64,000 bases of DNA, from positions 3,098,841-3,162,840 of the forward strand of contig NZ_JNIR01000001.1 of the NCBI RefSeq assembly GCF_000702605.1, written 5' to 3'. The translations under genes and the position numbers were made by a program. Origin of the DNA: Exiguobacterium acetylicum DSM 20416. Its GTDB lineage: Bacteria; Bacillota; Bacilli; Exiguobacteriales; Exiguobacteriaceae. Position 1 is the stretch's first letter. Each line of letters starts with the position of its first letter. Below, in pieces: positions 1 through 8,569 of this stretch. The notes under the pieces are model-generated. The model was not told where the DNA came from. It saw nothing but the letters and a program-made list of their open reading frames with translations, and made no database searches.

Positions 1-1
1 T

Positions 2-55
2 GTTGCCGCCTACCTCGCCGATGCGGAGAACGGAAACGTCAATCTATTCATCTAA
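2..55 (+). CDS. 3' end of a DsrE/DsrF-like protein (partial)
   Basis: Only the last 17 codons are inside the window; they end in GNVNLFI followed by TAA at 53-55. The gene is cut by the window start. The short C-terminus and its position directly ahead of a rhodanese/TusA/MBL/TauE operon match the DsrE-family member of the Bacillus subtilis yrkEFHIJ cluster. In that cluster this protein (YrkE type) is thought to take part in persulfide relay. The assignment rests mostly on context, because too little sequence is present to show a domain. Confidence 0.5.
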   Translation, partial: VAAYLADAENGNVNLFI

Positions 56-77
56 TGATCTGAAGGAGGAATGACGC

Positions 78-437
78 ATGGATGTACTATCGATTATCTT
101 GTTGCTCGTCGTCGGCTATCTCGCTTATAAGGTGTTCGCCCCAACAAAAGGCGTCAAGCAAGTGTCGACCACGGAACTGAAGCCGTTACTAAATGACCGC
201 AAACGATTTTATCTCGATGTTCGGACACCGGCAGAATTCAAAGGCAATCACATCAAAGGATTTAAGAACATTCCGTTACAAACGCTAAACAGTCAACTGA
301 ATCAAATCCCGAAAGACAAAGAAGTGCTCGTCATCTGTCAAAGCGGGATGCGAAGCAAACAAGCCGTCAAAGTACTAAAAAAAGCCGGTTATCCGAATGT
401 CACGGAAGTCCGTGGCGGAATGAATGCCTGGCGCTGA
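78..437 (+). CDS. Membrane-anchored rhodanese domain protein
   Basis: A 119-residue single-domain rhodanese. Residues 4-20 are a hydrophobic N-terminal segment (SIILLLVVGYLAYKVF), which should anchor the domain to the membrane. The domain follows, with YLDVRTPAEF near residue 45 and the active-site loop CQSGMRS with Cys87. The Cys is expected to carry a persulfide and pass sulfane sulfur to an acceptor. AAGGAGGAATGACGC precedes the ATG. The gene starts 22 bases after the preceding DsrE-like tail and 25 bases before the next rhodanese, so it belongs to the sulfur operon. The physiological acceptor is not visible in the sequence. Confidence 0.85.
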   Translation: MDVLSIILLLVVGYLAYKVFAPTKGVKQVSTTELKPLLNDRKRFYLDVRTPAEFKGNHIKGFKNIPLQTLNSQLNQIPKDKEVLVICQSGMRSKQAVKVLKKAGYPNVTEVRGGMNAWR

Positions 438-462
438 ATCGAATCAAGAGGAGGAATTCAAT

Positions 463-759
463 ATGAAACGCATGACAGCAACAGAAGTACAGGAAAAAAT
501 CGAACGTGGTGAACAACTGAACGTTATTGATGTCCGAGAAGTCGATGAAGTCAAAGAAGGAATGATTCCGGGAGCGATCCATATTCCACTCGGATTGATT
601 GAATTCAAGATGAACGAACTCGACAAGAAAAAAGAGTATGTCATGGTATGCCGTTCTGGTGCGCGCAGTGGTCGCGCAACGACATATCTCGAAGGACAAG
701 GATATGACGTGACGAACATGGATGGCGGCATGATGTCGTACGAAGGCGAAACAAAATAA
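463..759 (+). CDS. Cytosolic rhodanese domain protein
   Basis: A 98-residue soluble rhodanese. VIDVREVDEV lies near residue 21 and the catalytic loop CRSGARSG has Cys63. There is no signal peptide or membrane segment. An upstream in-frame ATG at 424 exists, but it overlaps the previous gene. The GAGGAGG at 450-456 fits a start at 463. It is the second of four rhodanese domains encoded in this operon and probably moves sulfane sulfur in the cytoplasm. Confidence 0.88.
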   Translation: MKRMTATEVQEKIERGEQLNVIDVREVDEVKEGMIPGAIHIPLGLIEFKMNELDKKKEYVMVCRSGARSGRATTYLEGQGYDVTNMDGGMMSYEGETK

Positions 760-791
760 ATAATACCCCACACCGTAAAGGAGCGAATTGT

Positions 792-1367
792 ATGACTATG
801 ATTAAATCAGATATCGTATTGGACGCCAAAGGTCTCGCTTGTCCGATGCCGATCGTTCGGACGAAAAAAACGATCAAGACGTTGGAACCGGGACAAGTCA
901 TCGAAGTTCAGGCGACGGATAAAGGATCAACTGCAGATCTTCGTGCCTGGGCAAACAGCACTGGCAATCATTATTTAGGCACGATCGAAGAAGGCGAAGT
1001 ACTCCGTCATTACGTTCGGAAATCAACAGGTGATGTCACGGAACCAGCAGCATTCGCTCAAACCGTCGACAATGCAACAGTCGAAGCAGCACGTCAAGAC
1101 GACTCGATCACAGTGCTTGATGTTCGTGAACAAGCAGAATATGCCTTCGCGCATGTACCGGGAGCCATCAATATTCCGTTAGGTGAACTTGAGACACGAC
1201 ATGCAGAACTGGATTCAAATCAGACGGTTTACGTCATCTGCCGAACAGGTAGCCGAAGTGACATGGCATGCCGACAGCTCAGTGACAAGGGGTATACGGT
1301 CCACAATGTCGTACCAGGTATGCAGGAATGGGCATTTGAGACGACAACACTCGTTTCAGCGAAATAA
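792..1367 (+). CDS. TusA-rhodanese fusion protein (YrkF-like)
   Basis: 191 residues with two sulfur-carrier domains. Residues 1-75 are a TusA/SirA fold with the motif LACPMPIV (Cys17). Residues 95-191 are a rhodanese with [10 protein letters not shown] and the loop CRTGSRS (Cys150). The same fusion occurs as YrkF of B. subtilis, and CstA of Staphylococcus also joins sulfurtransferase domains. A sulfane sulfur could pass between the two Cys sites within one chain. AAAGGAGCG precedes the ATG. It lies 32 bases after the previous rhodanese gene in the same operon. Confidence 0.9.
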   Translation: MTMIKSDIVLDAKGLACPMPIVRTKKTIKTLEPGQVIEVQATDKGSTADLRAWANSTGNHYLGTIEEGEVLRHYVRKSTGDVTEPAAFAQTVDNATVEAARQDDSITVLDVREQAEYAFAHVPGAINIPLGELETRHAELDSNQTVYVICRTGSRSDMACRQLSDKGYTVHNVVPGMQEWAFETTTLVSAK

Positions 1368-1402
1368 TTCACCAGCGTAAAGCAGAGGAGGAACTAGTAG
1401 AT

Positions 1403-2539
1403 ATGGCACAAGCAATGACAGCCGCACAAGTTACGAAAAAAATCATTGGACGCGAGTCTTTGTTCATCTTAGATGTACGGAATGAGGATGCGTTTCAAGA
1501 TTGGAAAATCGAAGGAGAGAACTTCAAGTACCTCAACATTCCGTATTTTGAATTGTTGGATGGTGTCGAGGAGATTCTCGATCAGCTTCCGACGGATCAG
1601 GATGTACTCGTCGTTTGCGCAAAAGAAGGTTCATCAATTTTCGTCGCCGATATGTTGGAAGAAGCAGGACGAGACGTATCGTATCTGTCAGGCGGCATGA
1701 AAGCATGGAGTGAACATCTAGAACCGATTTCACTCGGAACGCTGAACGAAACAGGAACTGATCAAGGTGAAGTCGTTCAGTTCGTTCGAATCGGTAAAGG
1801 GTGTCTCTCGTATATGGTCATCTCGGAAGGAGAGGCCGTGCTCATCGATGCGACACGAATGACGGATGTGTATTTGGATTATGCCGCATCACGCAATGTC
1901 ACGATTAAGCATGTGTTTGATACACATCTTCATGCGGATCATATTTCTGGAGGACGCGACATCGCCGAAAAAACAGGCGCGACATACTGGTTGCCGCCAA
2001 AAGATGCGACGGATGTCACATTCGATTATGCACCACTTGAAAACGGTAGTACGGTTCAAGTGGGGGATACAGCGATTGAAGTACGCGCTCTTTATTCCCC
2101 GGGACATACGATTGGATCGACTTCATTCATCGTCGATCAGCGTTATTTATTAACGGGTGATATCCTGTTCATCGATTCGATTGGTCGTCCGGATTTAGCC
2201 GGTCTCGCGGAAGACTGGGTCGGCGACTTACGTGATTCGCTCTACAACACGTATCGTGATCTTTCACCGGAATTAATCGTCTTACCAGCACATTTCATGA
2301 TCATTGAAGAATTGAACGCGGATGGTAGTGTAGCGGAGAAATTAAGCATCTTGCTTGCGAACAACCATGGTCTCAACATTGATGATGAAGCAACATTCCG
2401 GAAAATGGTCACAGAGAACTTGCCGCCACAACCGAACGCGTATCAAGATATCCGTGAAACGAACATGGGGAAACAGACACCCGATCTTGAGACACAACGG
2501 GAAATGGAAGTCGGACCGAACCGCTGTGCGGTACGCTAA
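1403..2539 (+). CDS. Rhodanese / metallo-beta-lactamase protein, persulfide-dioxygenase-like (YrkH/CstB type)
   Basis: 378 residues. An N-terminal rhodanese-like domain (1-105; LDVRNEDAF, loop CAKEGSS with Cys72) is followed by an MBL domain. The MBL metal motif THLHADH has His175, His177, Asp179 and His180, with later ligand motifs SPGHTIGS and LTGDILF. ETHE1/CstB-family enzymes with this fold are non-haem iron persulfide dioxygenases that oxidise low-molecular-weight persulfides to sulfite. In CstB the rhodanese is C-terminal, whereas here it is N-terminal, as in YrkH. Its product would be the substrate of the TauE-type exporter encoded two genes downstream. GAGGAGGAAC precedes the ATG. Confidence 0.88.
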   Translation: MAQAMTAAQVTKKIIGRESLFILDVRNEDAFQDWKIEGENFKYLNIPYFELLDGVEEILDQLPTDQDVLVVCAKEGSSIFVADMLEEAGRDVSYLSGGMKAWSEHLEPISLGTLNETGTDQGEVVQFVRIGKGCLSYMVISEGEAVLIDATRMTDVYLDYAASRNVTIKHVFDTHLHADHISGGRDIAEKTGATYWLPPKDATDVTFDYAPLENGSTVQVGDTAIEVRALYSPGHTIGSTSFIVDQRYLLTGDILFIDSIGRPDLAGLAEDWVGDLRDSLYNTYRDLSPELIVLPAHFMIIEELNADGSVAEKLSILLANNHGLNIDDEATFRKMVTENLPPQPNAYQDIRETNMGKQTPDLETQREMEVGPNRCAVR

Positions 2540-2582
2540 ACCGAATCATAACAAACATTAAATCATTCAGGAGGAATACAAC

Positions 2583-2810
2583 ATGAAATCAGAACTCGTA
2601 CTCGACGCAAAAGGACTTGCTTGTCCGATGCCAATCGTAAAAACAAAAAAAGCCATCGCAGGACTCGAATCAGGTCAAATCCTTGAAGTCCATGCAACGG
2701 ATAAAGGGGCAAAAAACGATCTTCAGGCGTGGGCGACATCAGGTGGTCATGAACTCGTCAAACACGAAGAAGAAGCAAGCGTCCTAAAATTCTGGATTCA
2801 AAAAGGTTAA
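2583..2810 (+). CDS. TusA-family sulfur carrier (YrkI-like)
   Basis: 75 residues, the full length for a TusA/SirA protein. The motif [12 protein letters not shown] places the sulfur-carrying Cys at residue 14. It closely resembles the TusA half of the fusion gene at 792, so one probably arose from the other. TCAGGAGGAATACAAC precedes the ATG. It is followed by a terminator hairpin at 2818-2847 and then the exporter gene. Confidence 0.9.
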   Translation: MKSELVLDAKGLACPMPIVKTKKAIAGLESGQILEVHATDKGAKNDLQAWATSGGHELVKHEEEASVLKFWIQKG

Positions 2811-2817
2811 TTTCGAA

Positions 2818-2847
2818 AAGAGAGCTGAGTTACGGCTCTCTTTTTTT
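2818..2847 (+). terminator. Rho-independent terminator or attenuator inside the sulfur operon
   Basis: AAGAGAGC and GCTCTCTT form an 8-bp stem with a 9-base loop, followed by a run of seven T. It lies between the tusA and tauE genes. The exporter start follows within 20 bases without an obvious promoter, so partial read-through is likely. Confidence 0.75.
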
Positions 2848-2862
2848 AAGGAGTGATAAACG

Positions 2863-3639
2863 ATGGAATTCAGTTTTATCGTGACGATTTTCTTAATCGG
2901 ATTTGTCGGATCCTACATTTCAGGAATGTTAGGAATTGGCGGTTCAATCATTAAATATCCGATGTTATTGTATATCCCGCCCCTACTCGGTTTTGCAGCA
3001 TTTTCTGCCCATGAGGTTGCGGGAATCAGTGCGATTCAAGTCTTTTTTGCAACGATTGGTGGCGTCTGGGCTTACCGAAAAGGCGGTTATTTGAATAAAT
3101 CATTGATCGTCTACATGGGGGGATCGATTTTAATCGGTAGCTTCATCGGTGCGTATGGTTCAAATATCCTGGCTGAAGACACGATCAACATCGTCTATGG
3201 TGTTCTCGCGTTAACGGCAGCGGTCATGATGTTCGTTCCGAAAAAAGGGATCGACGACATTCCGCTTGATCAGGTTCAGTTCAACAAAATGATTGCGGCA
3301 GTATCGGCATTCATCGTGGGTGTCGGAGCCGGAATCGTTGGGGCAGCAGGTGCCTTTTTACTCGTCCCGATTATGCTCGTTCTCTTGAAAATCCCGACAC
3401 GGATGACGATTGCTTCATCGCTTGCGATTACGTTCATTTCGTCGATCGGCGCAACGGTCGGTAAAATCACGACAGGGCAAGTCGACTGGGGTCCTGCGGC
3501 AATCATGGTCGTTGCCAGTCTAATTGCAGCACCGCTTGGCGCAATCGCCGGGAAGAAGATGAACACGAAGATTCTCCAAGTCATTCTTGCTGTTCTGATT
3601 TTAGCGACAGCGGTGAAGATTTGGATCGACATCTTGTAA
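2863..3639 (+). CDS. TauE/SafE-family sulfite/sulfonate exporter (YrkJ-like)
   Basis: 258 residues with about eight hydrophobic segments. The N-terminal motif [17 protein letters not shown] and the repeat [19 protein letters not shown] mark the two halves of the TauE/SafE (DUF81) fold. Family members export organosulfur anions or sulfite, or act as permeases. Placed after a persulfide-dioxygenase-like gene, sulfite or thiosulfate export is the likeliest role, as proposed for TauE in the staphylococcal cst operon. AAGGAGTGATAAACG precedes the ATG. Confidence 0.88.
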   Translation: MEFSFIVTIFLIGFVGSYISGMLGIGGSIIKYPMLLYIPPLLGFAAFSAHEVAGISAIQVFFATIGGVWAYRKGGYLNKSLIVYMGGSILIGSFIGAYGSNILAEDTINIVYGVLALTAAVMMFVPKKGIDDIPLDQVQFNKMIAAVSAFIVGVGAGIVGAAGAFLLVPIMLVLLKIPTRMTIASSLAITFISSIGATVGKITTGQVDWGPAAIMVVASLIAAPLGAIAGKKMNTKILQVILAVLILATAVKIWIDIL

Positions 3640-3646
3640 ACAAAAG

Positions 3647-3699
3647 AACGCTCTACTTGTACGATGTTTCTTTATGAAACAATGTACAAGTAGAGCGTT
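3647..3699. terminator. Bidirectional terminator between convergent genes
   Basis: AACGCTCTACTTGTAC (3647-3662) pairs perfectly with GTACAAGTAGAGCGTT (3684-3699), and a smaller GTTTC/GAAAC hairpin sits in the loop. A-rich and T-rich flanks allow termination of both the exporter gene and the convergent DUF302 gene. Confidence 0.9.
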
Positions 3700-3702
3700 T
3701 TC

Positions 3703-4089
3703 TTATTGTGCAGCTTGATCGATCACGTGTCGTAACGTGTGTTCGACTTCTTCTGCGACCGTCTTTAGTTCGGCTTCATCTGCTAAGTCCATCAAGGCAG
3801 TTGGTTTTGGCATACCGATTTTCGTTTGCCCGTTCTCGGTATAGACGACGATTTTACATGGAAGAAAGTAACCAGCCCGCAAGTCATGGGACACGACGCG
3901 GTGTGCTTCTTTTGGTTGGCATACTTCTAAAATATGATAGCTTTCATCAAAAGAGAGCTCTTTTTCTTCGAATTTGTTAGCCAAATCAAACTCCCATAAG
4001 ACACCGAACGATGCCTCTGAGAGAGCTTGCTTCAGTTGAGTCATGACCTGATCCAGATTGTGATGCGATGTCACAGTGTAATCAAACAT
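3703..4089 (-). CDS. DUF302 domain protein
   Basis: 128 residues with no signal peptide. The core around residues 30-105, including VCQPKEAHRVV, LPCKIVVYTENGQTKIG and the PTALM segment, matches the DUF302 fold. These are small proteins often found near sulfur or redox genes, with no defined biochemical role. CAGGAGGGGTATTT precedes the ATG on the minus strand. It converges on the sulfur operon and shares its terminator, so it is probably transcribed independently. Confidence 0.82.
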   Translation of the reverse strand: MFDYTVTSHHNLDQVMTQLKQALSEASFGVLWEFDLANKFEEKELSFDESYHILEVCQPKEAHRVVSHDLRAGYFLPCKIVVYTENGQTKIGMPKPTALMDLADEAELKTVAEEVEHTLRHVIDQAAQ

Positions 4090-4162
4090 AAATACCCCTC
4101 CTGGTGTTTTCGAGTTATAGAGTCTATTCCCTGATCACACTTCTTTAATCAGGATGATCCAA

Positions 4163-4181
4163 TGTGCTCTGCTTGAGCACA
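4163..4181. promoter_or_regulatory. Inverted repeat between divergent DUF302 and msrAB genes
   Basis: TGTGCTC (4163-4169) and GAGCACA (4175-4181) are perfect 7-bp arms around TGCTT. No T run follows, so it is more likely an operator than a terminator. It lies in the 187-base gap between the two divergent starts. The cognate regulator is unknown. Confidence 0.4.
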
Positions 4182-4276
4182 TGCTACGACAAGAGAGAGT
4201 AAGCGCGTTACAGTTAAATAAAAGAACATCCAATCGACGTCGCGTGACGTAAGCTGAATAAAGGAGGCGAAGGGAG

Positions 4277-5377
4277 ATGAAGAAACGAATGTGGACAGTT
4301 TTATCAGTCATCGGTCTCATCGTCATCATGGTCGGAGGATACTTCGTGTTCCAGCAACAGCAGGCAAAATCAAGTGGTAGTAAGGAATTGAATTATCAAG
4401 CGGAAGAGACGGCGATTTTAGCTGGCGGATGCTTCTGGTGTATGGAGCCACCGTTTGAGGAGTTAAAAGGAGTTAAGTCTGTCATTTCAGGTTATACCGG
4501 CGGTGACGTTGAAAATCCAACATACAACCAAGTATCAGCAGAGACGACAGGGCATCGGGAAGCGGTGTTGATCACGTTTGATCCGAATGTCATCTCGTAC
4601 AAGCAACTGCTAGATGTCTACTGGCGTCAGATTGATCCGACGGATGCAGATGGTCAATTCGTCGACCGTGGTGAGTCTTATACGACAGCGATTTTCTATA
4701 CGAATGAGAAACAAAAAGAAATCGCCGCGCAATCGAAACAAGATTTAGAGAAACAACAAGTCTTCGATGATAAAATCGTCACACCGTTGATTGCGGCAGG
4801 TCCTTTTTATGAAGCGGAAGCATACCATCAGGATTACTATTTGAAGAGTGAGAAAAAGTATAAGTTTTACCGGGCAGCTTCTGGACGCGACGACTTCATC
4901 AACCGCTACTGGAATGATCAACCAAAGCTCGATCTTCCAACGTATGCAAAGTTGTCTGATGCAGAAATCAAAAAGAAATTAACTGCGATTCAGTATAAGG
5001 TGACACAAGAAGATGGGACGGAGCCGGCGTTTGATAATCCGTATCATGACTTGAAGGCGGACGGAATCTATGTCGATCTGATTTCTGGTGAACCATTGTT
5101 TTCGTCAAATGATAAATATGATTCGAAAACGGGATGGCCAAGTTTTACGAAACCACTCGAACCAGGTAATATCATTGAGAAAAGTGACTTTTCAATCGGC
5201 ATGAAACGGATGGAAGTCCGGAGTCGTCACGGAAATGCGCATCTGGGACACGTCTTCTCGGATGGTCCAGAGCCAACAGGACTTCGGTATTGTATGAACT
5301 CGGCTGCCTTACGTTTCATTCCGAAAGAGGACTTGAAACAAGAAGGATACGGTGAATATGTAGCAGATTTTAAATAA
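4277..5377 (+). CDS. msrAB: Membrane-anchored MsrA-MsrB fusion methionine sulfoxide reductase
   Basis: 366 residues. Residues 7-25 form a signal anchor ([18 protein letters not shown]). The MsrA domain follows with [13 protein letters not shown] (catalytic Cys52), then MsrB (about 215-360) with [25 protein letters not shown] and catalytic Cys339 in [11 protein letters not shown]. MsrA reduces the S- and MsrB the R-epimer of methionine sulfoxide. The anchor predicts action outside the cytoplasmic membrane on oxidised surface proteins. The zinc CxxC pairs seen in many MsrB proteins are absent. AAAGGAGGCGAAGGGAG precedes the ATG. No partner thioredoxin-like or CcdA gene is adjacent. Confidence 0.93.
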   Translation: MKKRMWTVLSVIGLIVIMVGGYFVFQQQQAKSSGSKELNYQAEETAILAGGCFWCMEPPFEELKGVKSVISGYTGGDVENPTYNQVSAETTGHREAVLITFDPNVISYKQLLDVYWRQIDPTDADGQFVDRGESYTTAIFYTNEKQKEIAAQSKQDLEKQQVFDDKIVTPLIAAGPFYEAEAYHQDYYLKSEKKYKFYRAASGRDDFINRYWNDQPKLDLPTYAKLSDAEIKKKLTAIQYKVTQEDGTEPAFDNPYHDLKADGIYVDLISGEPLFSSNDKYDSKTGWPSFTKPLEPGNIIEKSDFSIGMKRMEVRSRHGNAHLGHVFSDGPEPTGLRYCMNSAALRFIPKEDLKQEGYGEYVADFK

Positions 5378-5383
5378 TCACAA

Positions 5384-5419
5384 AAAGGCATTCGATGCTC
5401 ATATGCATGGGATGCCTTT
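5384..5419 (+). terminator. Terminator after msrAB
   Basis: AAAGGCAT (5384-5391) pairs with ATGCCTTT (5412-5419) and is followed by a short T/C-rich tract. It separates msrAB from the protease gene. Confidence 0.65.
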
Positions 5420-5521
5420 CCTTTCAAAATTGTAAGATACATCCATAAAATAAATATCCATTTTATCCAGTTACTGTTTATAATCAAGATAAAGTACATC
5501 CATCTTGAAGGAGGAACAGGC

Positions 5522-8419
5522 GTGAAGAAACTGGTGATTTGGGTCATGCTGAGCTGTCTGATTTTGACACTCGGAGTAGGACCTACGACAGCAAAGGCGG
5601 AAACAGCCCTTGCTAAAGCAACGCTCTTGAAAGTAGGACGAGAAACGACGCTTGAAACAGGAACGGAAGAAAAAAATACATATTGGTACCGCGTCAACCA
5701 TGAAGCGGGTGTAGAAAAGACCGCGTCACACTTCGAACTATCGATTGATACGGATCAACCTGTTCAAGTAACGGCGTATCCGAGTGAAGCGATGGCTGCG
5801 GAAGACGATACGTTTGATCGTTACCGGACAGAGGCGGAGCCAGATGAAAAAAACCTTACAAAATTAGCCGTTCCATATGCATGGGATGGACCGTATTATG
5901 TCAAAGTCGAATATTACCCGAACATCGAAGAAGGTAAGACGACGAAAGCCGCTCATGTCAAGTTGACGTATAACAACGTCAAATTGCCGGTTGAATATGA
6001 GCCGATCAATGACATCAGCTGTATGGCGGAAGAAGCACTCAAACAAACAAAAGAAGAAAAGCCGATGCTTGCACTCATGCACTCGATCCAAAAGCAAGTA
6101 TTGAGCCAATCTGATGCAGGACGTGCTTTAACATCGCTTTACTACAAAGCGTCTCCTTACGTCGTCAAAACGCTATTATTCAACAAAGATAAGCGTCAAC
6201 AAGCATACGAAGATTTAAAAACATTGAAGCCTGCGATGGAATCACTCGTACGTGGAACATCATACACATTGACGAAAGCTGATCAACAAGCTGTCGATCG
6301 TCTCTACAAATTATCACGTGACGCATCACCTGCTGTGATTGCGGAAGAGATTGATGGATATGCCAACAAAATGGATGTCTCTAAATTAAGTGGAAGCAAA
6401 TTGAGCGAAACATTCCAGTCACTGGGAATGAACATTCAATCAAAAGAAGCAACACGTTATATCGTTAAATTAAAGCCAGGTAAAATGAACCGTTCGATGA
6501 AGATTGCGGGTGTTCAGGCAACGGATGTAGAACGTTTATCCCTTGGTAATGCGGGAGACTTCGTCATCGTGACGGAAGACCCAACTGTCAAAGGTCAATC
6601 GGCAACCGCATTAAAACAATCGCTCAACCGTTCGTCAGCTGTCGAGTACGTTGAGAAAATTCAGACGTACCGCGCAACGAAGGACATCAACTTCGATTAT
6701 CAATGGGCTGTCAACAAAAAGACCGTCTTTGAGCAATTTGATAACGTTGGGATCGGGTTTGAAGCGTTCCAACAACGTTTCGGTTCGAAGAAGTTAGCGC
6801 CTGTTAAGATTGCAGTCATCGATACAGGTGTCGATTATCGCTTGAAGGACTTACAAGGAAAAGTTGATATCGCAAATGAAAAGAACTATGTTTCCGTCAA
6901 CGGTGACGGGGATGCGATCGATGATAACGGTCACGGAACACACGTAGCGGGCGTCATCGCAGCAACGATGAACAACGATTACGGGATCCAAGGAATTCAT
7001 CAATCGGCACAAATTTTGCCGGTTAAAGTCTTGAATGCAAATGGCGAAGGCGAAACAGACGCGATTGCACTCGGGATTAAATATGCAGTCGATCATGGCG
7101 CAAAAGTCATCAACATGAGTCTTGGTGGCGGTGAGAGCCGGACGATGGCTTATATGATGAAATATGCAGCAGATCATGGTGTTACGGTGGTTGCGGCTTC
7201 AGGAAACGACTATGACATGATGGTCGGTTACCCAGCGAACTCGGAATATGCGATTTCTGTCGGAGCGACAAACCCACTCGGAATGGTCGCTGATTATTCG
7301 AACTATGGTGTTGGTCTTGACGTCGTAGCACCCGGATCGAAAGTCGCTAGTTTGATTCCAGACGGTAACACGGTATACATGGATGGAACAAGTATGGCTT
7401 CACCACACGTTGCAGCAGTAGCGGGAATCTTGAAGTCACTGAACCCGAAACTGACACCAACACAAATCGAACAGATCTTGCGTAAGAGTGCAGAGCCACT
7501 TGCGTTTGAAAATCCAAACGACTGGTTCGACTTTGAAGAAGATGAAGACGGGGAAAAGATGGAACCTGCATTCCCAGCTTACGTCAGCCCAGTCTCTGGA
7601 TACGGAAAAGTCAGTATTCCACGTGCGATTTCTCAGTTGAACTTGAACGGGAATGTCAATGACGTCTACGATAACCAATTGTTTGTTTCTGGAACGGTCA
7701 AGACAGGAACAAAAGTTGAAGTATGGGCAGCAGTCGTAACGAAAGATAAGAATGGTAAGGAAACAACGACGAACAAAAAGCTAGCTACGACAACAGCTCA
7801 AGCAGGAAAATACAGCGTGAAGATTCCGCGTCAAAACCAAAAGACAGTCTTGACGGTTCGCTATGCGAACGGATTAGACGTTACATCGGAACGGACAGAA
7901 GTTCTTCCAGGAAAAGCACCAAAAGCACCGAAGGTCAAACCAGTTCTTGCTGGTGCGACAAAAATGACAGGTACAGCTCTCGCGGGTGGTACGATTACCG
8001 TTAAAGATGCGAAACAAAAGAAAATCGCCACAGCAAAAGTTGATGCAAAAGGTCACTTCAGTGCGAAATTACCAAAACAAGTCGGTGGTTCAAGCTTGAT
8101 CGTCACAGTGACGGATATTGCTAAACGTACAAGTAAACCGACGATCGTAAAAGTCCTACCAGCCCCAGCGGCACCGAAAGTGAAATCCGTCTATGCCGGA
8201 CAAACGAAAGTAACCGGTACAGCTGAAAAGAAATTGAGTGTTTATGTAAAAGATGCGAAGAAAAAAGTTATCGGAAAAGGAACGGTTTCTGCAAAAGGCA
8301 ACTATTCCGTCAAAATTCCGAAGCAAAAAGCAAAAGCGAAGCTTTCCATCTATGTTAAGAATACACGTGGTCAAGTTAGCCCTGTGACTTCTGTGACAGT
8401 GAAGAAAGCGAAAAAGTAA
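5522..8419 (+). CDS. Secreted subtilisin-like serine protease (S8) with C-terminal Ig-like repeats
   Basis: 965 residues from a GTG start; AAGGAGGAACAGGC precedes it. Residues 1-26 are a signal peptide ending AKA. A long N-terminal region of about 400 residues precedes the catalytic domain, including a possible inhibitor-like segment at about 305-385. The triad is complete: Asp434 in VIDTGVDYR, His471 in NGHGTHVAG, Ser624 in DGTSMASPHVAA. After about residue 700 come roughly three beta-rich repeats of about 80-90 residues (for example GTVKTGTKVEVWAAV, GTALAGGTITVKDA, GTAEKKLSVYVKDA), ending lysine-rich. No LPXTG is seen, so it is probably released or held by charge on the wall. The gene is flanked by terminators and is therefore monocistronic. 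Confidence 0.92.
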   Translation: MKKLVIWVMLSCLILTLGVGPTTAKAETALAKATLLKVGRETTLETGTEEKNTYWYRVNHEAGVEKTASHFELSIDTDQPVQVTAYPSEAMAAEDDTFDRYRTEAEPDEKNLTKLAVPYAWDGPYYVKVEYYPNIEEGKTTKAAHVKLTYNNVKLPVEYEPINDISCMAEEALKQTKEEKPMLALMHSIQKQVLSQSDAGRALTSLYYKASPYVVKTLLFNKDKRQQAYEDLKTLKPAMESLVRGTSYTLTKADQQAVDRLYKLSRDASPAVIAEEIDGYANKMDVSKLSGSKLSETFQSLGMNIQSKEATRYIVKLKPGKMNRSMKIAGVQATDVERLSLGNAGDFVIVTEDPTVKGQSATALKQSLNRSSAVEYVEKIQTYRATKDINFDYQWAVNKKTVFEQFDNVGIGFEAFQQRFGSKKLAPVKIAVIDTGVDYRLKDLQGKVDIANEKNYVSVNGDGDAIDDNGHGTHVAGVIAATMNNDYGIQGIHQSAQILPVKVLNANGEGETDAIALGIKYAVDHGAKVINMSLGGGESRTMAYMMKYAADHGVTVVAASGNDYDMMVGYPANSEYAISVGATNPLGMVADYSNYGVGLDVVAPGSKVASLIPDGNTVYMDGTSMASPHVAAVAGILKSLNPKLTPTQIEQILRKSAEPLAFENPNDWFDFEEDEDGEKMEPAFPAYVSPVSGYGKVSIPRAISQLNLNGNVNDVYDNQLFVSGTVKTGTKVEVWAAVVTKDKNGKETTTNKKLATTTAQAGKYSVKIPRQNQKTVLTVRYANGLDVTSERTEVLPGKAPKAPKVKPVLAGATKMTGTALAGGTITVKDAKQKKIATAKVDAKGHFSAKLPKQVGGSSLIVTVTDIAKRTSKPTIVKVLPAPAAPKVKSVYAGQTKVTGTAEKKLSVYVKDAKKKVIGKGTVSAKGNYSVKIPKQKAKAKLSIYVKNTRGQVSPVTSVTVKKAKK

Positions 8420-8425
8420 GAGGGT

Positions 8426-8470
8426 AAAAAGACCTTTTTTCGGGTACATTCCGAGAAAAGGTCTTTTTTT
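8426..8470 (+). terminator. Strong terminator after the protease gene
   Basis: An A-rich arm beginning AAAAAGACC and ending TTCGG (8426-8443) pairs with CCGAGAAAAGGTC (8451-8463), followed by seven T. Confidence 0.88.
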
Positions 8471-8497
8471 GGATATCCTAGCTGTTGCTTCGAAAGC

Positions 8498-8525
8498 GTT
8501 TCTATTATATTAAATCTATAGAAAC
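8498..8525. promoter_or_regulatory. Inverted repeat upstream of the histidine kinase gene
   Basis: GTTTCTAT (8498-8505) and ATAGAAAC (8518-8525) are perfect 8-bp arms around an AT-rich centre. The centre overlaps a plausible -10 region, with TTGCTT at 8485-8490 as a weak -35. This is consistent with an operator over the kinase promoter, but the binder is unknown. Confidence 0.4.
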
Positions 8526-8569
8526 AAATGAAAAAGCATCATTCAACGAATGATGAGGAGGATACATTC

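Noticed and set aside
5227..5697. Minus-strand 156-codon frame across the msrAB end and protease start
   Set aside because: It is antisense to two clear genes and a terminator, with biased shadow composition.
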